Assembly (NCBI RefSeq): GCF_005889735.1
Contig: NZ_VCKY01000002.1
Location: 54,505-118,504 of the forward strand
From: Nonomuraea turkmeniaca
Lineage (GTDB): Bacteria; Actinomycetota; Actinomycetes; Streptosporangiales; Streptosporangiaceae
Length of the DNA: 64,000 bases
Direction of reading: 5' to 3'
The notes beneath the pieces were generated by a model that was not told where the DNA came from, searched no databases, and saw only the letters and a program-made list of their open reading frames with translations. Below, one piece after another: positions 45,535 through 55,347 of the stretch. A program made the translations under genes and the position numbers. The stretch's first letter is position 1. Every line of letters starts with the position of its first letter.

Positions 45535-48500
45535 TCAGGCGGACTCGCGCTCCCGAAGCCGCTGGCTGACGACCTGCGTCACGCCGTCGCCGCGCATCGA
45601 CACGCCGTAGAGCGCGTCGGCGATCTCCATCGTGCGCTTGTTGTGGGTGATGACGATCAACTGCGAGCTCTGCCGCAACTCCTCGAACAACGTCAGCAGC
45701 CGCTGCGTGTTCGTGTCGTCGAGCGCGGCCTCGACCTCGTCCATCACGTAGAACGGCGACGGCCGCGCCTTGAAGATCGAGATCAGGAACGCGACCGCCG
45801 TGAGCGACCGCTCCCCGCCCGACAGCAGCGACAGCCGCTTGACCTTCTTGCCCGGCGGCCGGGCCTCGACCTCGATGCCGGTGGTCAGCATGTCGGTGGG
45901 GTCGGTCAGCACCAGGCGGCCATCGCCTCCGGGGAACACCCTGGTGAAGATCTGCTCGAACTCGCGGGCCACGTCCTCGTACGCGGAGGAGAACATCTGC
46001 TCGACCCGGTCGTCGACCTCCTTGACCACGGTCAGCAGATCGCGCCTGGTCTTCTTGAGGTCCTCCAGCTGCGAGGTGAGGAAGGCGTGCCGCTCCTCCA
46101 GCGCCGCGAACTCCTCCAGCGCGAGCGGGTTGACCTTGCCCAGCTGGTTCATCTGCCGCTCGGCGGCCCTGGCCCGCTTCTCCTGCTCTTCGCGGACGTA
46201 CGGGATCGGCGGGTCGCCGGGGACCGGGACCTCGGGGCCGTACTCGGAGATCAGGGCCTCGATCTCGACCCCGAACTCCTCCATCGCCCGCTGCTCCAGC
46301 TGCTCCAGCCGCAGGCGCTGCTCGGTGCGGGCCACCTCGCTGCCGTGCACGCGGTTGACCAGCTTGTCCAGCTCCTGGCCGAGCTCGCGGACGCGCAGGC
46401 GCACCTGCTTGAGCTCTGCGTCGACGGCCACCCTGGCCAGATCGGCCTCGTCGCGCTCCCTGGCCGCGAGCCCGACGGACTCGGACAGGGCCCTGAGCAC
46501 GTGCTTGGCGCCCTTGCTGACCGACTCGGCCACCGCCGCCTGCCGCCTGCGCCTGGCGCGCTGAGCGGCCGCCTGGGCGCGTTCGTGGCGCTCGCGCTGT
46601 GCGGCCCGGATCAGGCCGTCGGCGCGGCCCTCGATGCCCTTGACGCGTTCCTCGGCGGTGCGCACCTGGAGCCGGGTGTCCATCTCGCGCTGCCTGGCGA
46701 CCTCGCAGCCGCTCGCCAGCTCGTCGCGCTGGTCGGTGGTGGGCTCGGACTCCAGCTCCTGGGCGTATTCGGCCTCGGCCAGGCGGACCTCCAGCTCGGC
46801 CAGCTCCTCCTGGCCCTCGGCGCGGGCCTCCTCGGCCTTGGTGACGCTGCCCGCCAGCCGCTCGGCCTCGGCACGCGCGGCATCGGCGGCGGCCTCGAGC
46901 TGGGCCAAACGCTGGGCCGCCGCGGCAGTACGCTGGTCGGCCTCCCGCTGGCGGGCCCTGACCTGGTCCAGCGTGCCCTGGGCGGCGCTCACGCCGGCCT
47001 GGGCGGTGGTGACGGCGGTCTGGGCCTCGTTCACCCGCGCCTGAGCGGCCTCCAGCGCCGCCTGAGCACGCTGCTCCTGGGCGAAGGCCTCGTCCAGGGC
47101 CTCTGCGGTCTCCTCGGCCCTGGCCTCGGCCTGCTCCAGGTCCCTGACGGCCTCGTCGAGCGCGGCCCGCACCTGCAGCACGGAGGTGCCACCCTCGGAC
47201 CCGCCGCCGGCCAGGTGCGCCCCGACGACGTCGCCTGCCCGGGTGACGGCTTGGAGCGCGGGATGGCCCTCGACGAGCGCCCGTGCGGCCTCCAGATCCT
47301 CCACGACCACGACGTCCTTGAGCACGTGGTCCAGGGAGGGGCGCAGGTGGTCGGGAACGGTGACCAGGTCGGCGGCCCACTGACCGCCCTCAGGCGCCGT
47401 CGTGCGGGGGTGCCCGCCGCCGCCGTCTCCGTCCTGTGCCACCAGGAGTGTCGCCTGGCCCTTGCCGCCGGTGCGCAGAAGCTCCAGCGCCTCGACGGCC
47501 GTGTCCAGGGTCTTGACCGCGATGGCCTCGGCGACAGGTCCCAGGACGGCGGCCACCGCCGGCTCGGCCCCGGGAGTGACCTGCATCGAGGCGGCCAGCG
47601 GGCCGAGCACCCCGGCCAGGTCCGCGTCCAGCAGCGCCGCGCCGCCGTCGCCCTTGGCCAGGCCCAGCTCCAGCGCGTCCCGGCGGGCGGCCAGGGCGGC
47701 GACCGACCGCTGGGCCTCCTGGTCGGCGGACCGGGCGGTCCCGACCCCCGACTTGGCGGCCTGAAGCGCGGCACGCGGCGTGTCCAGCGCGGACTTGGCC
47801 TCCTCCGCCGCGACCCTGGCCTCGTCGGCCACGACCTTGGCCTCCTCGACCAGGGACTGAGCCATGGCCAGCTCCTCGGCCAGCGCGGGATCGACGGCGG
47901 GCTCCTCCTCCCGCCGGGCCTCGAGGTCCTCCCTGGCCTGCCGCTCGCGTTCGGCCGCGTCGGCCACGGCCTGCTGGAGCCGCCCGATCTCCTCCTCGGC
48001 GGCTCTTGCCCGGCTCCGTACGGAATCGACCTGGCCACGCAGCTTGGCCAGACCTTCGCGGCGGTCGGCGGCGGCCCTGGCGGCCAGCGCGAGCCGCTGC
48101 TCCTCGGCGCTCAGCTCGGCCTCGGCGTCGGCCCGCCGCTGCACGGCCTCCTCCAGCAGCTCCTGCGCGTGCTCCAGCTCGGCCTTGAGCACAAGCTCCT
48201 GCTCGCGTACGTCGGCCGCCTCGCGTTCGAGGTCCTCGGGGTCCCGGCCGCGGCGCTCGATGGCGGCGGCGTCCAGCGCGTGCCGGTGCCGCTCGGCGGC
48301 GAGTTGCTCCAGGCCGGTGATGCGCTCACGCAGCGACGAGAGCCTGAAGTACGTCTCCTGCGCGGCCGCCAGCCGGGGCTGGGCCTCGGCCTCGGCCGTC
48401 TCCAGCACCCCCTCGCGCTGCTGGGCCTCGGCCAGCTCCGCCTCCACCTGGTTGCGCCTGGCCATGATCGCGGCCTCGTCGGCGGCCTCGCGCTCCAGCG

Positions 48501-49218
48501 TCGACCGCAGGATGCCGAGGTCGTCGGCCAGCAGCCGCAGCCTGGCGTCCCGCAGATCGGCCTGGATGACGGCGGCCTTGCGGGCGATCTCCGCCTGCCG
48601 GCCGAGAGGCTTGAGCTGACGGCGCAGCTCGGTGGCGAGGTCCTGGACGCGGGTCAGGTTGGCCTGCATGGCGTCCAGCTTGCGCAGCGCCTTTTCCTTG
48701 CGCTTGCGGTGCTTGAGCACGCCGGCGGCCTCTTCGATGAACGCCCGCCGGTCCTCGGGCCCCGCGTGCAGGACGGCGTCGAGCTGGCCCTGCCCGACGA
48801 TCACGTGCATCTCGCGGCCGATGCCCGAGTCGGACAGCAGCTCCTGGATGTCGAGGAGGCGGCAGGTGTCGCCGTTGATCGCGTATTCGCTCTGCCCCGA
48901 CCTGAACATCAGCCGGCTGATCGTGACCTCGGTGTAGTCGATCGGCAGCGCGCCGTCGGTGTTGTCGATGGTCAGCGTCACCTCGGCGCGCCCGAGCGGC
49001 GGGCGGGACGAGGTGCCGGCGAAGATCACGTCCTCCATCTTGCCGCCGCGCAGCGACTTGGCGCTGTGCTCGCCCATCACCCAGGCCAGGGCGTCGACGA
49101 CGTTGGACTTGCCGGAGCCGTTGGGGCCCACCACACAGGTGATGCCGGGCTCGAACCGCAGGGCGGTGGCGGAGGCGAACGACTTGAAGCCACGCAGGGT
49201 GAGGGTCTTCAAATACAA
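45535..49218 (-). CDS. smc: Chromosome segregation protein SMC
   Basis: A 1227-residue SMC ATPase. Walker A is GPNGSGKSN at residues 31-39, followed by the conserved FIEEAAGVLKHRKRKEKA. Two long coiled coils flank a hinge around residues 500-680, and the C-terminal domain has the signature LSGGERSLTA and Walker B YVMDEVEAALDD. It organises chromosomes together with ScpA and ScpB, which are not in the window. The start TTG 49218 (M-Y-L-K) has GAAGGAGGG a few bases upstream. It lies upstream of ftsY. Confidence 0.97.
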   Translation of the reverse strand: MYLKTLTLRGFKSFASATALRFEPGITCVVGPNGSGKSNVVDALAWVMGEHSAKSLRGGKMEDVIFAGTSSRPPLGRAEVTLTIDNTDGALPIDYTEVTISRLMFRSGQSEYAINGDTCRLLDIQELLSDSGIGREMHVIVGQGQLDAVLHAGPEDRRAFIEEAAGVLKHRKRKEKALRKLDAMQANLTRVQDLATELRRQLKPLGRQAEIARKAAVIQADLRDARLRLLADDLGILRSTLEREAADEAAIMARRNQVEAELAEAQQREGVLETAEAEAQPRLAAAQETYFRLSSLRERITGLEQLAAERHRHALDAAAIERRGRDPEDLEREAADVREQELVLKAELEHAQELLEEAVQRRADAEAELSAEEQRLALAARAAADRREGLAKLRGQVDSVRSRARAAEEEIGRLQQAVADAAERERQAREDLEARREEEPAVDPALAEELAMAQSLVEEAKVVADEARVAAEEAKSALDTPRAALQAAKSGVGTARSADQEAQRSVAALAARRDALELGLAKGDGGAALLDADLAGVLGPLAASMQVTPGAEPAVAAVLGPVAEAIAVKTLDTAVEALELLRTGGKGQATLLVAQDGDGGGGHPRTTAPEGGQWAADLVTVPDHLRPSLDHVLKDVVVVEDLEAARALVEGHPALQAVTRAGDVVGAHLAGGGSEGGTSVLQVRAALDEAVRDLEQAEARAEETAEALDEAFAQEQRAQAALEAAQARVNEAQTAVTTAQAGVSAAQGTLDQVRARQREADQRTAAAAQRLAQLEAAADAARAEAERLAGSVTKAEEARAEGQEELAELEVRLAEAEYAQELESEPTTDQRDELASGCEVARQREMDTRLQVRTAEERVKGIEGRADGLIRAAQRERHERAQAAAQRARRRRQAAVAESVSKGAKHVLRALSESVGLAARERDEADLARVAVDAELKQVRLRVRELGQELDKLVNRVHGSEVARTEQRLRLEQLEQRAMEEFGVEIEALISEYGPEVPVPGDPPIPYVREEQEKRARAAERQMNQLGKVNPLALEEFAALEERHAFLTSQLEDLKKTRRDLLTVVKEVDDRVEQMFSSAYEDVAREFEQIFTRVFPGGDGRLVLTDPTDMLTTGIEVEARPPGKKVKRLSLLSGGERSLTAVAFLISIFKARPSPFYVMDEVEAALDDTNTQRLLTLFEELRQSSQLIVITHNKRTMEIADALYGVSMRGDGVTQVVSQRLRERESA

Positions 49219-49326
49219 GAGACCCTCCTTCTCCCTGATCCGGCTTCGGAAAGCCTACTGGTCCTGACTGCCCTACGGGGGCATGTACAGTCCGGGACCG
49301 CGTTGACCAGGGAGTTCGGGCAAATA

Positions 49327-49356
49327 ACAAGGGACGCCTCGCTGAGACGTCCCTGG
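49327..49356 (-). terminator. Terminator of the small coiled-coil gene
   Basis: AGGGACG at 49330-49336 pairs with CGTCCCT at 49348-49354, extended by CTC/GAG inside. On the minus strand it is followed by TGTTATTTG. It stands 20 bases after the stop of the minus-strand gene at 49377-49571, and may insulate smc from it. Confidence 0.7.
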
Positions 49357-49376
49357 GTCTTGCGCTCCGATCACTC

Positions 49377-49571
49377 TCAGGTGAGTGCCGGCTCGCGCTC
49401 TTGCATGCGGCTGAGTGCCTCGTCGCGGGTTTGCGCCGCAAGAGCGTCATTCGTGGCCTGAAGTCGGATGAGTTCTGCCTCCAGGTCGCGGATACGCTGC
49501 TGCAGGCGGCGCATCTCCGAGACCATCCGAGGGTCAGGACCGCCGACGTGGCCGAGTAGAGCCTTCGCCAT
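49377..49571 (-). CDS. Small conserved coiled-coil protein
   Basis: A 64-residue protein. It begins MAKALLGHVGGPDPRMVSEM and then forms a single amphipathic helix with leucine heptads (IRDLEAELIRLQATNDALAA). I recall similar short proteins as widespread among actinobacteria with no assigned function. Its strong GGAGG site lies before ATG 49571 and its own terminator follows. It could be a DNA- or protein-bridging factor, but that is not established. Confidence 0.75.
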   Translation of the reverse strand: MAKALLGHVGGPDPRMVSEMRRLQQRIRDLEAELIRLQATNDALAAQTRDEALSRMQEREPALT

Positions 49572-49761
49572 GGTAAAGGGTCCTCCACGCTGAGTGACCA
49601 GACTGGTTCGCGCACTTCTATTCCGCGGGAGGGGTGCGCGTGGTACCTAACAAGAGTCGCACCGGCAGTGTGGGCGGTCAAGTCGAACAAACCGCTGCGC
49701 CCTACTGATGGGCACTCCCGACATACAACTATACCCTATTTGGGCCGTTTATCGGAAGCCG
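49572..49761. other. 190-base gap between the small coiled-coil gene and acyP
   Basis: Both flanking genes run leftward. GGAGG of the small gene's ribosome binding site lies at its left edge. A TATAGT-like hexamer reads on the minus strand near 49730. No gene or repeat was recognised. Confidence 0.4.
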
Positions 49762-50049
49762 CTATCGCTCTACAAAATCGCCCAAACTACCTCGGGGTTC
49801 GCTCCAGCGTTCTACTACTCCATCGACCCTGCCCGGCGTGTCGCAACCTCTGAGCAGCTCCAGCAGCTTGACGCAGCTCTCCCGCGGCCCCTCCGCCACG
49901 ACCTCCACCCGGCCGTCCTCGGTGTTGCGCGCCCAGCCCGCCAGACCGAGCTCCAGGGCTCTGGCCCGGGTCCACCAGCGGAACCCCACACCCTGGACTC
50001 TCCCCCGTACCCAAGCCGTCAGTCTTGCGTCATCCAAATTTTCGTGCAT
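49762..50049 (-). CDS. acyP: Acylphosphatase
   Basis: A 95-residue enzyme that hydrolyses acyl phosphates. The conserved active-site loop [16 protein letters not shown] contains the phosphate-binding glycine-rich loop and the catalytic arginine; the later asparagine appears in [13 protein letters not shown]. The length is normal for the family. It is cytoplasmic. In related genomes it lies between fpg and smc; here a LysR/MFS pair separates it from fpg. Confidence 0.92.
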   Translation of the reverse strand: MHENLDDARLTAWVRGRVQGVGFRWWTRARALELGLAGWARNTEDGRVEVVAEGPRESCVKLLELLRGCDTPGRVDGVVERWSEPRGSLGDFVER

Positions 50050-50065
50050 CTTTCCTCCCCTGAGA

Positions 50066-50968
50066 TCAGGCCACCAGGGCCTCCACCCCGAGCGCGTGCC
50101 CCGCCGCCGCCTCCTCGAACGCCCTGATCGCTGCCGTCTCCGCCGCCTTCACCCAGGCCAGGCCCAAGATCGACGGGGGTAGCCCGGTGACGGGGACGAA
50201 GCTTAGGTCGGGGCGCCGGTGGTGGGCGGCCGTGGGGGTGCAGAACAACATGCCGCCCCGGTCGAGCGCCACCTGGGTGAGGCCCTCCTGGGTGGTGGCG
50301 ACCGTACCGGCGCGGGGAATCGGACGTCCTGAAGGGGTCACGGAGGGTGCGACGCGCTCCCGCCACCAGCGCGGCGCCGGGCCCTCCAGGCCGATCAGCG
50401 GAACCGACGCCAGCTCCTCCACGCCGATGCTCGCGCGGGCGGCCAGCGGGTGGCGAGCGGACACGCCGAGCCGGTACGAGACCCGGTTCAGCGCCGTACC
50501 CGTGGCCAGGTCCGGCTCGTCCACCGGCAGCAGCGTGAACGCGATGTCCACCCGCCCGGCCCGCAACTTGCCGAAGGGGTCGGAGAGCGAGATCTCCACC
50601 AGCTCCGCCTCGCACTCCGGGTGACGGCGCTCGAAGGCCCGTACGGCGCCCGTGACGGCGTCCGTGGGCGTCGCCAGGAAGCCGACCCTGAGCACGCCCG
50701 TCACCTCGCGGGCGGCCGCCATGGCGCGGCTCACGGCGTTCGCCAGCCCGTCGTAGGCGGGCCTCAGATCGGCCAGGAAGCGCTCACCGAGGGGCGTCAG
50801 GCGGACGCGGCGGCTGGTGCGGTCGAAGAGCCTGGCGCCGATCCTGGTCTCCAGCGCGCGCATGAGCTGGCTCACCCGGCCCGGCGACAGGTAGAGGCGT
50901 TCGGCCGTACGCGCGAAGTGCAGCTCCTCGCTGAGCACCACGAAGCACTCCAGCTCCCTGAAGTCCAT
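50066..50968 (-). CDS. LysR-family transcriptional regulator
   Basis: A 300-residue regulator. The N-terminal helix-turn-helix starts [20 protein letters not shown] and reads on through [17 protein letters not shown]; the C-terminal co-inducer domain is of the periplasmic-binding type. ATG 50968 fits the family start; an upstream frame to 51070 lacks a family N-terminus. It diverges from an MFS transporter gene 92 bases away, so that transporter is the likely target. The ligand is unknown. Confidence 0.9.
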   Translation of the reverse strand: MDFRELECFVVLSEELHFARTAERLYLSPGRVSQLMRALETRIGARLFDRTSRRVRLTPLGERFLADLRPAYDGLANAVSRAMAAAREVTGVLRVGFLATPTDAVTGAVRAFERRHPECEAELVEISLSDPFGKLRAGRVDIAFTLLPVDEPDLATGTALNRVSYRLGVSARHPLAARASIGVEELASVPLIGLEGPAPRWWRERVAPSVTPSGRPIPRAGTVATTQEGLTQVALDRGGMLFCTPTAAHHRRPDLSFVPVTGLPPSILGLAWVKAAETAAIRAFEEAAAGHALGVEALVA

Positions 50969-51060
50969 CCCCACCTCCGGGCGATCGCTTAGCCTGCCTA
51001 AACCAAGTCTTCGACCTTCGCCATTGTTCCCGCCCTTGGTGCGGCAACAGGCTGAGGCGC

Positions 51061-52212
51061 ATGACGACATCCCTTGTTCCCGCCCCCGTACGGGCGCGCT
51101 GGCTCGCCGTGTCCTCGCTGGCGGTGGGCACGTTCACGCTCGTGACCAGCGAGATGCTGCCTGTCGGCCTGTTGACCTCGATCGCCGCCGACCTCGGCGT
51201 GTCCGCCGGCACGGCCGGGCTCACGATGACGGCGCCAGGGCTGGTCGCCGCGGTCTCCGCGCCCGTGCTGACGATCGCCACCCGCCGGCTGGACCGCCGT
51301 ACCGTGCTGCTGGGGCTGATGGCGCTGCTGGCCGTGGCCAATCTGGCGGCCGCGCTGGCGCCCGGCTACGCGGTCATGCTGGCGGCCCGGGTGCTGACCG
51401 GGGTGAGCATCGGCGGCTTCTGGGCGTTCGCGGCCGGCCTCGGAACACGGCTGGCCCCGGAGCGGCACGTCGGGCGGGCCACGTCGATCATCTTGTCCGG
51501 GGTGTCGGTGGCGTCGGTGCTGGGGGTGCCCGCGGCGACGTTCGTCTCGTCGTTCGCAGGCTGGCGCACGGCGTTCGCGGCGATGGGCGTGCTCGCCCTG
51601 GCCCTGCTCGCGCTGCTGGCCGCGACGGTGCCGCCGCTGCCCGGCGAGGCCCACGGCGCCCGTGCCGGGCGGCTCTCGGGGACGCTGAAGGTCGCCCTGC
51701 TCCTGACCGTCCTGATCGTGTCCGGCCACTTCTCGGCCTACACCTACGTCCGGCCGTTCCTGGAGCAGGTCGCGCACGCCGGTCCCGCGCTCGTGAGCAC
51801 GGCGCTGCTCGTGTACGGGGCCGCGGGTGTGCTCGGCAACTTCGCCGCCGGGGCCCGGGCGGCCAGGAACCCCCAGCCGGTCCTGATCACGCTGGCCGCC
51901 CTCATGGCCCTGGCCACGGCGGCGCTGCCGCTGATCGGCCTGCCGCTGCCCGCTCTCGTGGTGTGGGGGCTCGGCTACGGCGGCGTGGGCGTCACCCTGC
52001 AGCTGTGGATCATGCGGGAAGGCGGCGGCGAGCTCGGCACGGCGCTCTTCGTCGCCGCCTTCAACGTCTCCATCGCGCTCGGCGCGTTCGCCGGCGGCCG
52101 GATCGTGGACGGCGTGTCGATCTCCGCGGTGATGTGGGCAGGGGCCGCGCTCAGCGTGCTGGTCGCGGCCGTCGCTGGCATGTGGGGCAGGAGTAGGACG
52201 ACCGGTTCATGA
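51061..52212 (+). CDS. MFS transporter, DHA1-like
   Basis: A 383-residue membrane protein with twelve predicted hydrophobic segments. It begins [20 protein letters not shown] and contains [20 protein letters not shown], the MFS loop 2-3 motif region, and [20 protein letters not shown]. The size and pattern fit the drug/sugar-efflux DHA1 group (AraJ/YdhP-like). It is divergent from the LysR gene, which probably controls it. Its last 62 bases overlap the convergent fpg gene. Confidence 0.88.
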   Translation: MTTSLVPAPVRARWLAVSSLAVGTFTLVTSEMLPVGLLTSIAADLGVSAGTAGLTMTAPGLVAAVSAPVLTIATRRLDRRTVLLGLMALLAVANLAAALAPGYAVMLAARVLTGVSIGGFWAFAAGLGTRLAPERHVGRATSIILSGVSVASVLGVPAATFVSSFAGWRTAFAAMGVLALALLALLAATVPPLPGEAHGARAGRLSGTLKVALLLTVLIVSGHFSAYTYVRPFLEQVAHAGPALVSTALLVYGAAGVLGNFAAGARAARNPQPVLITLAALMALATAALPLIGLPLPALVVWGLGYGGVGVTLQLWIMREGGGELGTALFVAAFNVSIALGAFAGGRIVDGVSISAVMWAGAALSVLVAAVAGMWGRSRTTGS

Positions 52213-53005
52213 ACGCCTCCCGCCTGATCGGCGTGCCGCATCTGGAGCACGGCAGGTCGCGGCGGCCGTAGACCTCCAGGGAGCGGTCGAAGTAGCCGCT
52301 CTCGCCGTTGACGTTGACGTACAGGCTGTCGAATGACGTGCCGCCCTGCACGAGCGCGGCGGCCATGACCGTGCGGACGGCGGTGACCAGCTCGGCGATC
52401 TTGGGGCGGGTGAGCGTCTGCGTGGGGCGGGCCCAGTGCAGCTTGGCGATCCACAACGCCTCGTCGGCGTAGATGTTGCCGACGCCACTGATCAGCGACT
52501 GGTCGAGCAGTGCCCGTTTGATCTCGGTGTGCTTGCCCCTGAGCCGGCGGGCGAACTCGGTCTCGTCGAACGCCGGCTCGAACGGGTCGGGGGCGATGTG
52601 GGAGATCGGCTCGGGCACCCCGCCCGCCATGGCGGCGATCATGACGTGGCCGAACGTCCGCTGGTCGATGAAGCGCAGGTCGGGGCCGCCGTCCACGAAG
52701 CGGAGGCGTACCCGCAGGTGCTTCTCCAGCGGCGCGTCCTGGTCCACGACGAGCAGCTGGCCGCTCATGCCCAGGTGGGCCATGAGGGCCTCCTCGGCCC
52801 CGGACAGCGGCAGCCACAGGTATTTGCCGCGGCGCTCCGCCGACAACACCGCGCGGCCCTTGAGCCGCGCGGCGAACTCGTCGGCGCCGGGCACGTGGCG
52901 CCTGATGGCACGGGGGTGGTAGACCTCCGCCGCGGCGATCTCACGGCCGGCGACCCACTGCGCGAGGCCGCGCCTGACGACCTCGACCTCCGGCAACTCC
53001 GGCAA
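52151..53005 (-). CDS. fpg: Formamidopyrimidine-DNA glycosylase
   Basis: A 284-residue base-excision repair enzyme. The catalytic N-terminal proline and glutamate come after the initiator in [13 protein letters not shown], which fixes the start at TTG 53005; the longer frame to 53086 would bury this proline. The C-terminal zinc finger has CSRCG and CPTCQ. It removes oxidised purines such as 8-oxoguanine and cuts the backbone. Its C-terminus overlaps the convergent MFS gene by 62 bases. It follows rnc in the conserved order rpmF-rnc-fpg. Confidence 0.95.
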   Translation of the reverse strand: MPELPEVEVVRRGLAQWVAGREIAAAEVYHPRAIRRHVPGADEFAARLKGRAVLSAERRGKYLWLPLSGAEEALMAHLGMSGQLLVVDQDAPLEKHLRVRLRFVDGGPDLRFIDQRTFGHVMIAAMAGGVPEPISHIAPDPFEPAFDETEFARRLRGKHTEIKRALLDQSLISGVGNIYADEALWIAKLHWARPTQTLTRPKIAELVTAVRTVMAAALVQGGTSFDSLYVNVNGESGYFDRSLEVYGRRDLPCSRCGTPIRREAFMNRSSYSCPTCQRRPRPAR

Positions 53006-53116
53006 CCCGCACCTCGCCCTCTGTCCGATGGCCCCGTCGCCTGCCCGGAAACTTCCGGAGGAGGCGCTGGGCCCAGTATCGGGCACCCGCAGCCCGGCCG
53101 GTGCCGGCTGAGCGGC

Positions 53117-53857
53117 TCAGCCGGCCGGTTGGCTCTCCCGCTGCTCGCGGCGGGCCCTGATGCGGGTCCACGCCGCCTCGGCCGCCTGCTGCTCGGCCTC
53201 CTTCTTGCTGCGCCCGGTGCCCGAGCCGTAGGACTCGCCGCCGACCCGGACCATGGCCGTGAACGACTTGGCGTGGTCGGGGCCGCTCTCCTCGACGTGG
53301 TATTCGGGCACCCCGAGCGCCTCGGAGGCGGTCAGCTCCTGCAGCGAGGTCTTCCAGTCGAGCCCGGCGCCGAGCGAGGCCGAGCGGACGATCAGCGGGT
53401 CGAACAGCACGTGCACGACCCGGAACGCCTCGTCGAGCCCCTTGTCGACGTAGATCGCGCCGATCAGGGCCTCCAGCGTGTCTGCCAGGATCGACGACTT
53501 GTCGCGGCCGCCCGTGCCCTCCTCGCCCCTGCCCAGCCGCAGGAACCGGCCCAGGCCCAGGTTGCGGGCCACGTCGGCGAGCGCGCGCATGTTGACCACC
53601 GCGGCCCGCAGCTTCGCCAGCTGGCCCTCGGGCAGGTCGGGGTGGTTGCGGTAAAGGGTGTCGGTGACGACCAGGCCCAGCACCGAGTCGCCCAGGAACT
53701 CCAGGCGCTCGTTGGTGGGCAGGCCGCCGTTCTCGTACGCGTACGAGCGGTGCGTCAGCGCCCGCTCGAGAATGTCGGGGTCGAGACCGACCGACAGGAC
53801 CCGCTCCAGCTCGTCTTGGGCGACCTCCACGGCCACCGGCTTAGGACCTGCGCCCAC
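53117..53857 (-). CDS. rnc: Ribonuclease III
   Basis: A 246-residue double-strand RNA endonuclease. The catalytic domain shows the signature [16 protein letters not shown] and a second acidic patch [15 protein letters not shown]. The C-terminal dsRNA-binding domain includes [22 protein letters not shown] 53857 has GAGGAGGAA upstream, so this start is preferred over the long frame to 54013. It processes rRNA and other structured RNAs. It lies 111 bases upstream of fpg and 194 bases downstream of rpmF. Confidence 0.95.
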   Translation of the reverse strand: MGAGPKPVAVEVAQDELERVLSVGLDPDILERALTHRSYAYENGGLPTNERLEFLGDSVLGLVVTDTLYRNHPDLPEGQLAKLRAAVVNMRALADVARNLGLGRFLRLGRGEEGTGGRDKSSILADTLEALIGAIYVDKGLDEAFRVVHVLFDPLIVRSASLGAGLDWKTSLQELTASEALGVPEYHVEESGPDHAKSFTAMVRVGGESYGSGTGRSKKEAEQQAAEAAWTRIRARREQRESQPAG

Positions 53858-54051
53858 GTGCTTCCTCCTCGGACATCTTCGCATGGCGCGTGGACTGCGG
53901 AAGATGCCCGAAAACGTGGTGGGCGTCGGGGTAACACGTAGCCCCGGCGTCCACCACGGCCGCGGGCGAACCGCTGCCGCACGCTTCTGAGACGGTAACG
54001 CCGACCGAGGCACAATGGCACCCGGTCGGCATCACGTCAACTGTCAGCGGA

Positions 54052-54231
54052 TCAGGCGGACGGCTCGACGACCTGACGACGGTTGTAGGTGCCGCAGGTG
54101 GGGCACGCGATGTGCGGCTGCTTCGGCGAACGGCACTGAGGGCAGCTCACCAGGGCGACGGCAGTCGTCTTCCACTGGGAGCGACGGGCGCGGGTGTTGC
54201 TCCGCGACATCTTTCGCTTCGGGACGGCCAC
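54052..54231 (-). CDS. rpmF: 50S ribosomal protein L32
   Basis: A 59-residue zinc-ribbon ribosomal protein. It starts AVPKRKMSRSNTRARR, the universal L32 start, and has two CxxC pairs (CPQC and CPTC), so it is the zinc-binding form. GTG 54231 is the start; the longer frame has no family support. It begins one base after the DUF177 stop, so the two are co-translated. Confidence 0.97.
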   Translation of the reverse strand: MAVPKRKMSRSNTRARRSQWKTTAVALVSCPQCRSPKQPHIACPTCGTYNRRQVVEPSA

Positions 54232-54232
54232 G

Positions 54233-54784
54233 TCACTTCTCCTGATCGTTATCTTTGTCGGTAACCAGACCTTGCAACGACGCCCAACGGGCGTCGATAT
54301 TCTCGTGCCGGTGATCCTCGCCGGCCTCGGCCAGCTTGATCCCGCACTCCGCGCAGAGCCCTTCGCAGTCCTCACGGCACACCGGGCTCAGCGGCAGTGC
54401 GAGCACCACCGCGTCGCGGAACGCCGGCTCGAGGTCGAGCAGCTCACCGTCGAGCAGCGAGTCCTCCTCCGAGGCGTCCTCGTCGGAGTAGAAGAACAGC
54501 TCCTGCAGGTCCACCTCGATGTCCGAGGAGACCGGATCCAGACAGCGAGCGCACTCCCCGGCGAGCGGGGCCTGCGCCGTGCCGGACACGAGCACGCCTT
54601 CCATCACTGCTTCGAACCGGAGATCCAGCTCGACTTCGGCGTCCTTGGGGACACCGATCATGTCGACGCCGAGATCCACCGGTGCCGGGAGGGTCAGGGT
54701 CATCCGCCGCATCGTGCCCGGCCGCTTTCCCAGGTCATGAGTGGAGATCACCCACGGGGAGCGGGGGTCGAGGTGCTGAGTCAT
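54233..54784 (-). CDS. DUF177 / YceD family protein
   Basis: A 183-residue conserved protein whose genes usually precede rpmF. In the middle is GECARCLDPVSSDIEVDLQE and towards the end CREDCEGLCAECG, the conserved cysteine patches of this family. In other bacteria and plants the family is linked to 23S rRNA and L32 maturation. The coupling with rpmF fits that. The start at ATG 54784 is followed by a natural N-terminus. Confidence 0.9.
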   Translation of the reverse strand: MTQHLDPRSPWVISTHDLGKRPGTMRRMTLTLPAPVDLGVDMIGVPKDAEVELDLRFEAVMEGVLVSGTAQAPLAGECARCLDPVSSDIEVDLQELFFYSDEDASEEDSLLDGELLDLEPAFRDAVVLALPLSPVCREDCEGLCAECGIKLAEAGEDHRHENIDARWASLQGLVTDKDNDQEK

Positions 54785-54856
54785 CCTGCTCTCGCTAGGC
54801 GTGGCGAAAACAATCGCCGTCGTACAAGGCCGAAATGAAAGGATAGCAGGTCGGCG

Positions 54857-55333
54857 TCAGCTCCTGAGCCGCTCGATGAGCAGCTTGTGGACCAGGTCCG
54901 GGACCAGGCCCGAGACGTCCCCACCATATCGGGCGATCTCCTTCACCCGGCTGGAGGACAGGAACGAGTATTCGGGGTTCGTGGGCATGAACAGCGTCTC
55001 CACCCCCGAGAGGCGGTAGTTGAGCTGGGCCATCTGCAGCTCGTAGTCGAAGTCGCTGACCACCCTGATGCCCTTGACGATGGCGGGGATGTCGTTCTGC
55101 TTGCAGAAGTCCACGAGCAGGCCGTGGAACTTCCGGACCTTGACGTTGTCGAATTCCTTGGTCACGGTCTGCAGGATCTCGATGCGTTCGTCGACGGTGA
55201 ACAGACTGCTCTTCTCGACGTTGATGAGCACTGCCACGGTCACCTCGTCATAAAGGCGGGCCGAGCGGCCGATGATGTCGAGGTGGCCATTGGTGATGGG
55301 GTCGAACGACCCCGGGCAGACAACGCGGCGCAA
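54857..55333 (-). CDS. coaD: Phosphopantetheine adenylyltransferase
   Basis: A 158-residue enzyme of coenzyme A synthesis. The nucleotide-binding motif is PGSFDPITNGHLDII and the later signature SFLSSSRVKEIA. It transfers AMP from ATP to 4'-phosphopantetheine, the penultimate CoA step. TTG 55333 with GGGAGG close upstream is the preferred start; a longer frame to 55378 overlaps rsmD. It lies 14 bases after the rsmD stop, so they form one unit. Confidence 0.95.
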   Translation of the reverse strand: MRRVVCPGSFDPITNGHLDIIGRSARLYDEVTVAVLINVEKSSLFTVDERIEILQTVTKEFDNVKVRKFHGLLVDFCKQNDIPAIVKGIRVVSDFDYELQMAQLNYRLSGVETLFMPTNPEYSFLSSSRVKEIARYGGDVSGLVPDLVHKLLIERLRS

Positions 55334-55347
55334 GACGCCTCCCAGGT

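Noticed and set aside
45643..49461. A 1272-residue plus-strand open frame opposite smc
   Set aside because: It is the antisense shadow of smc; Leu/Gly/Arg-rich composition and no family motif, while the minus strand has full SMC motifs.
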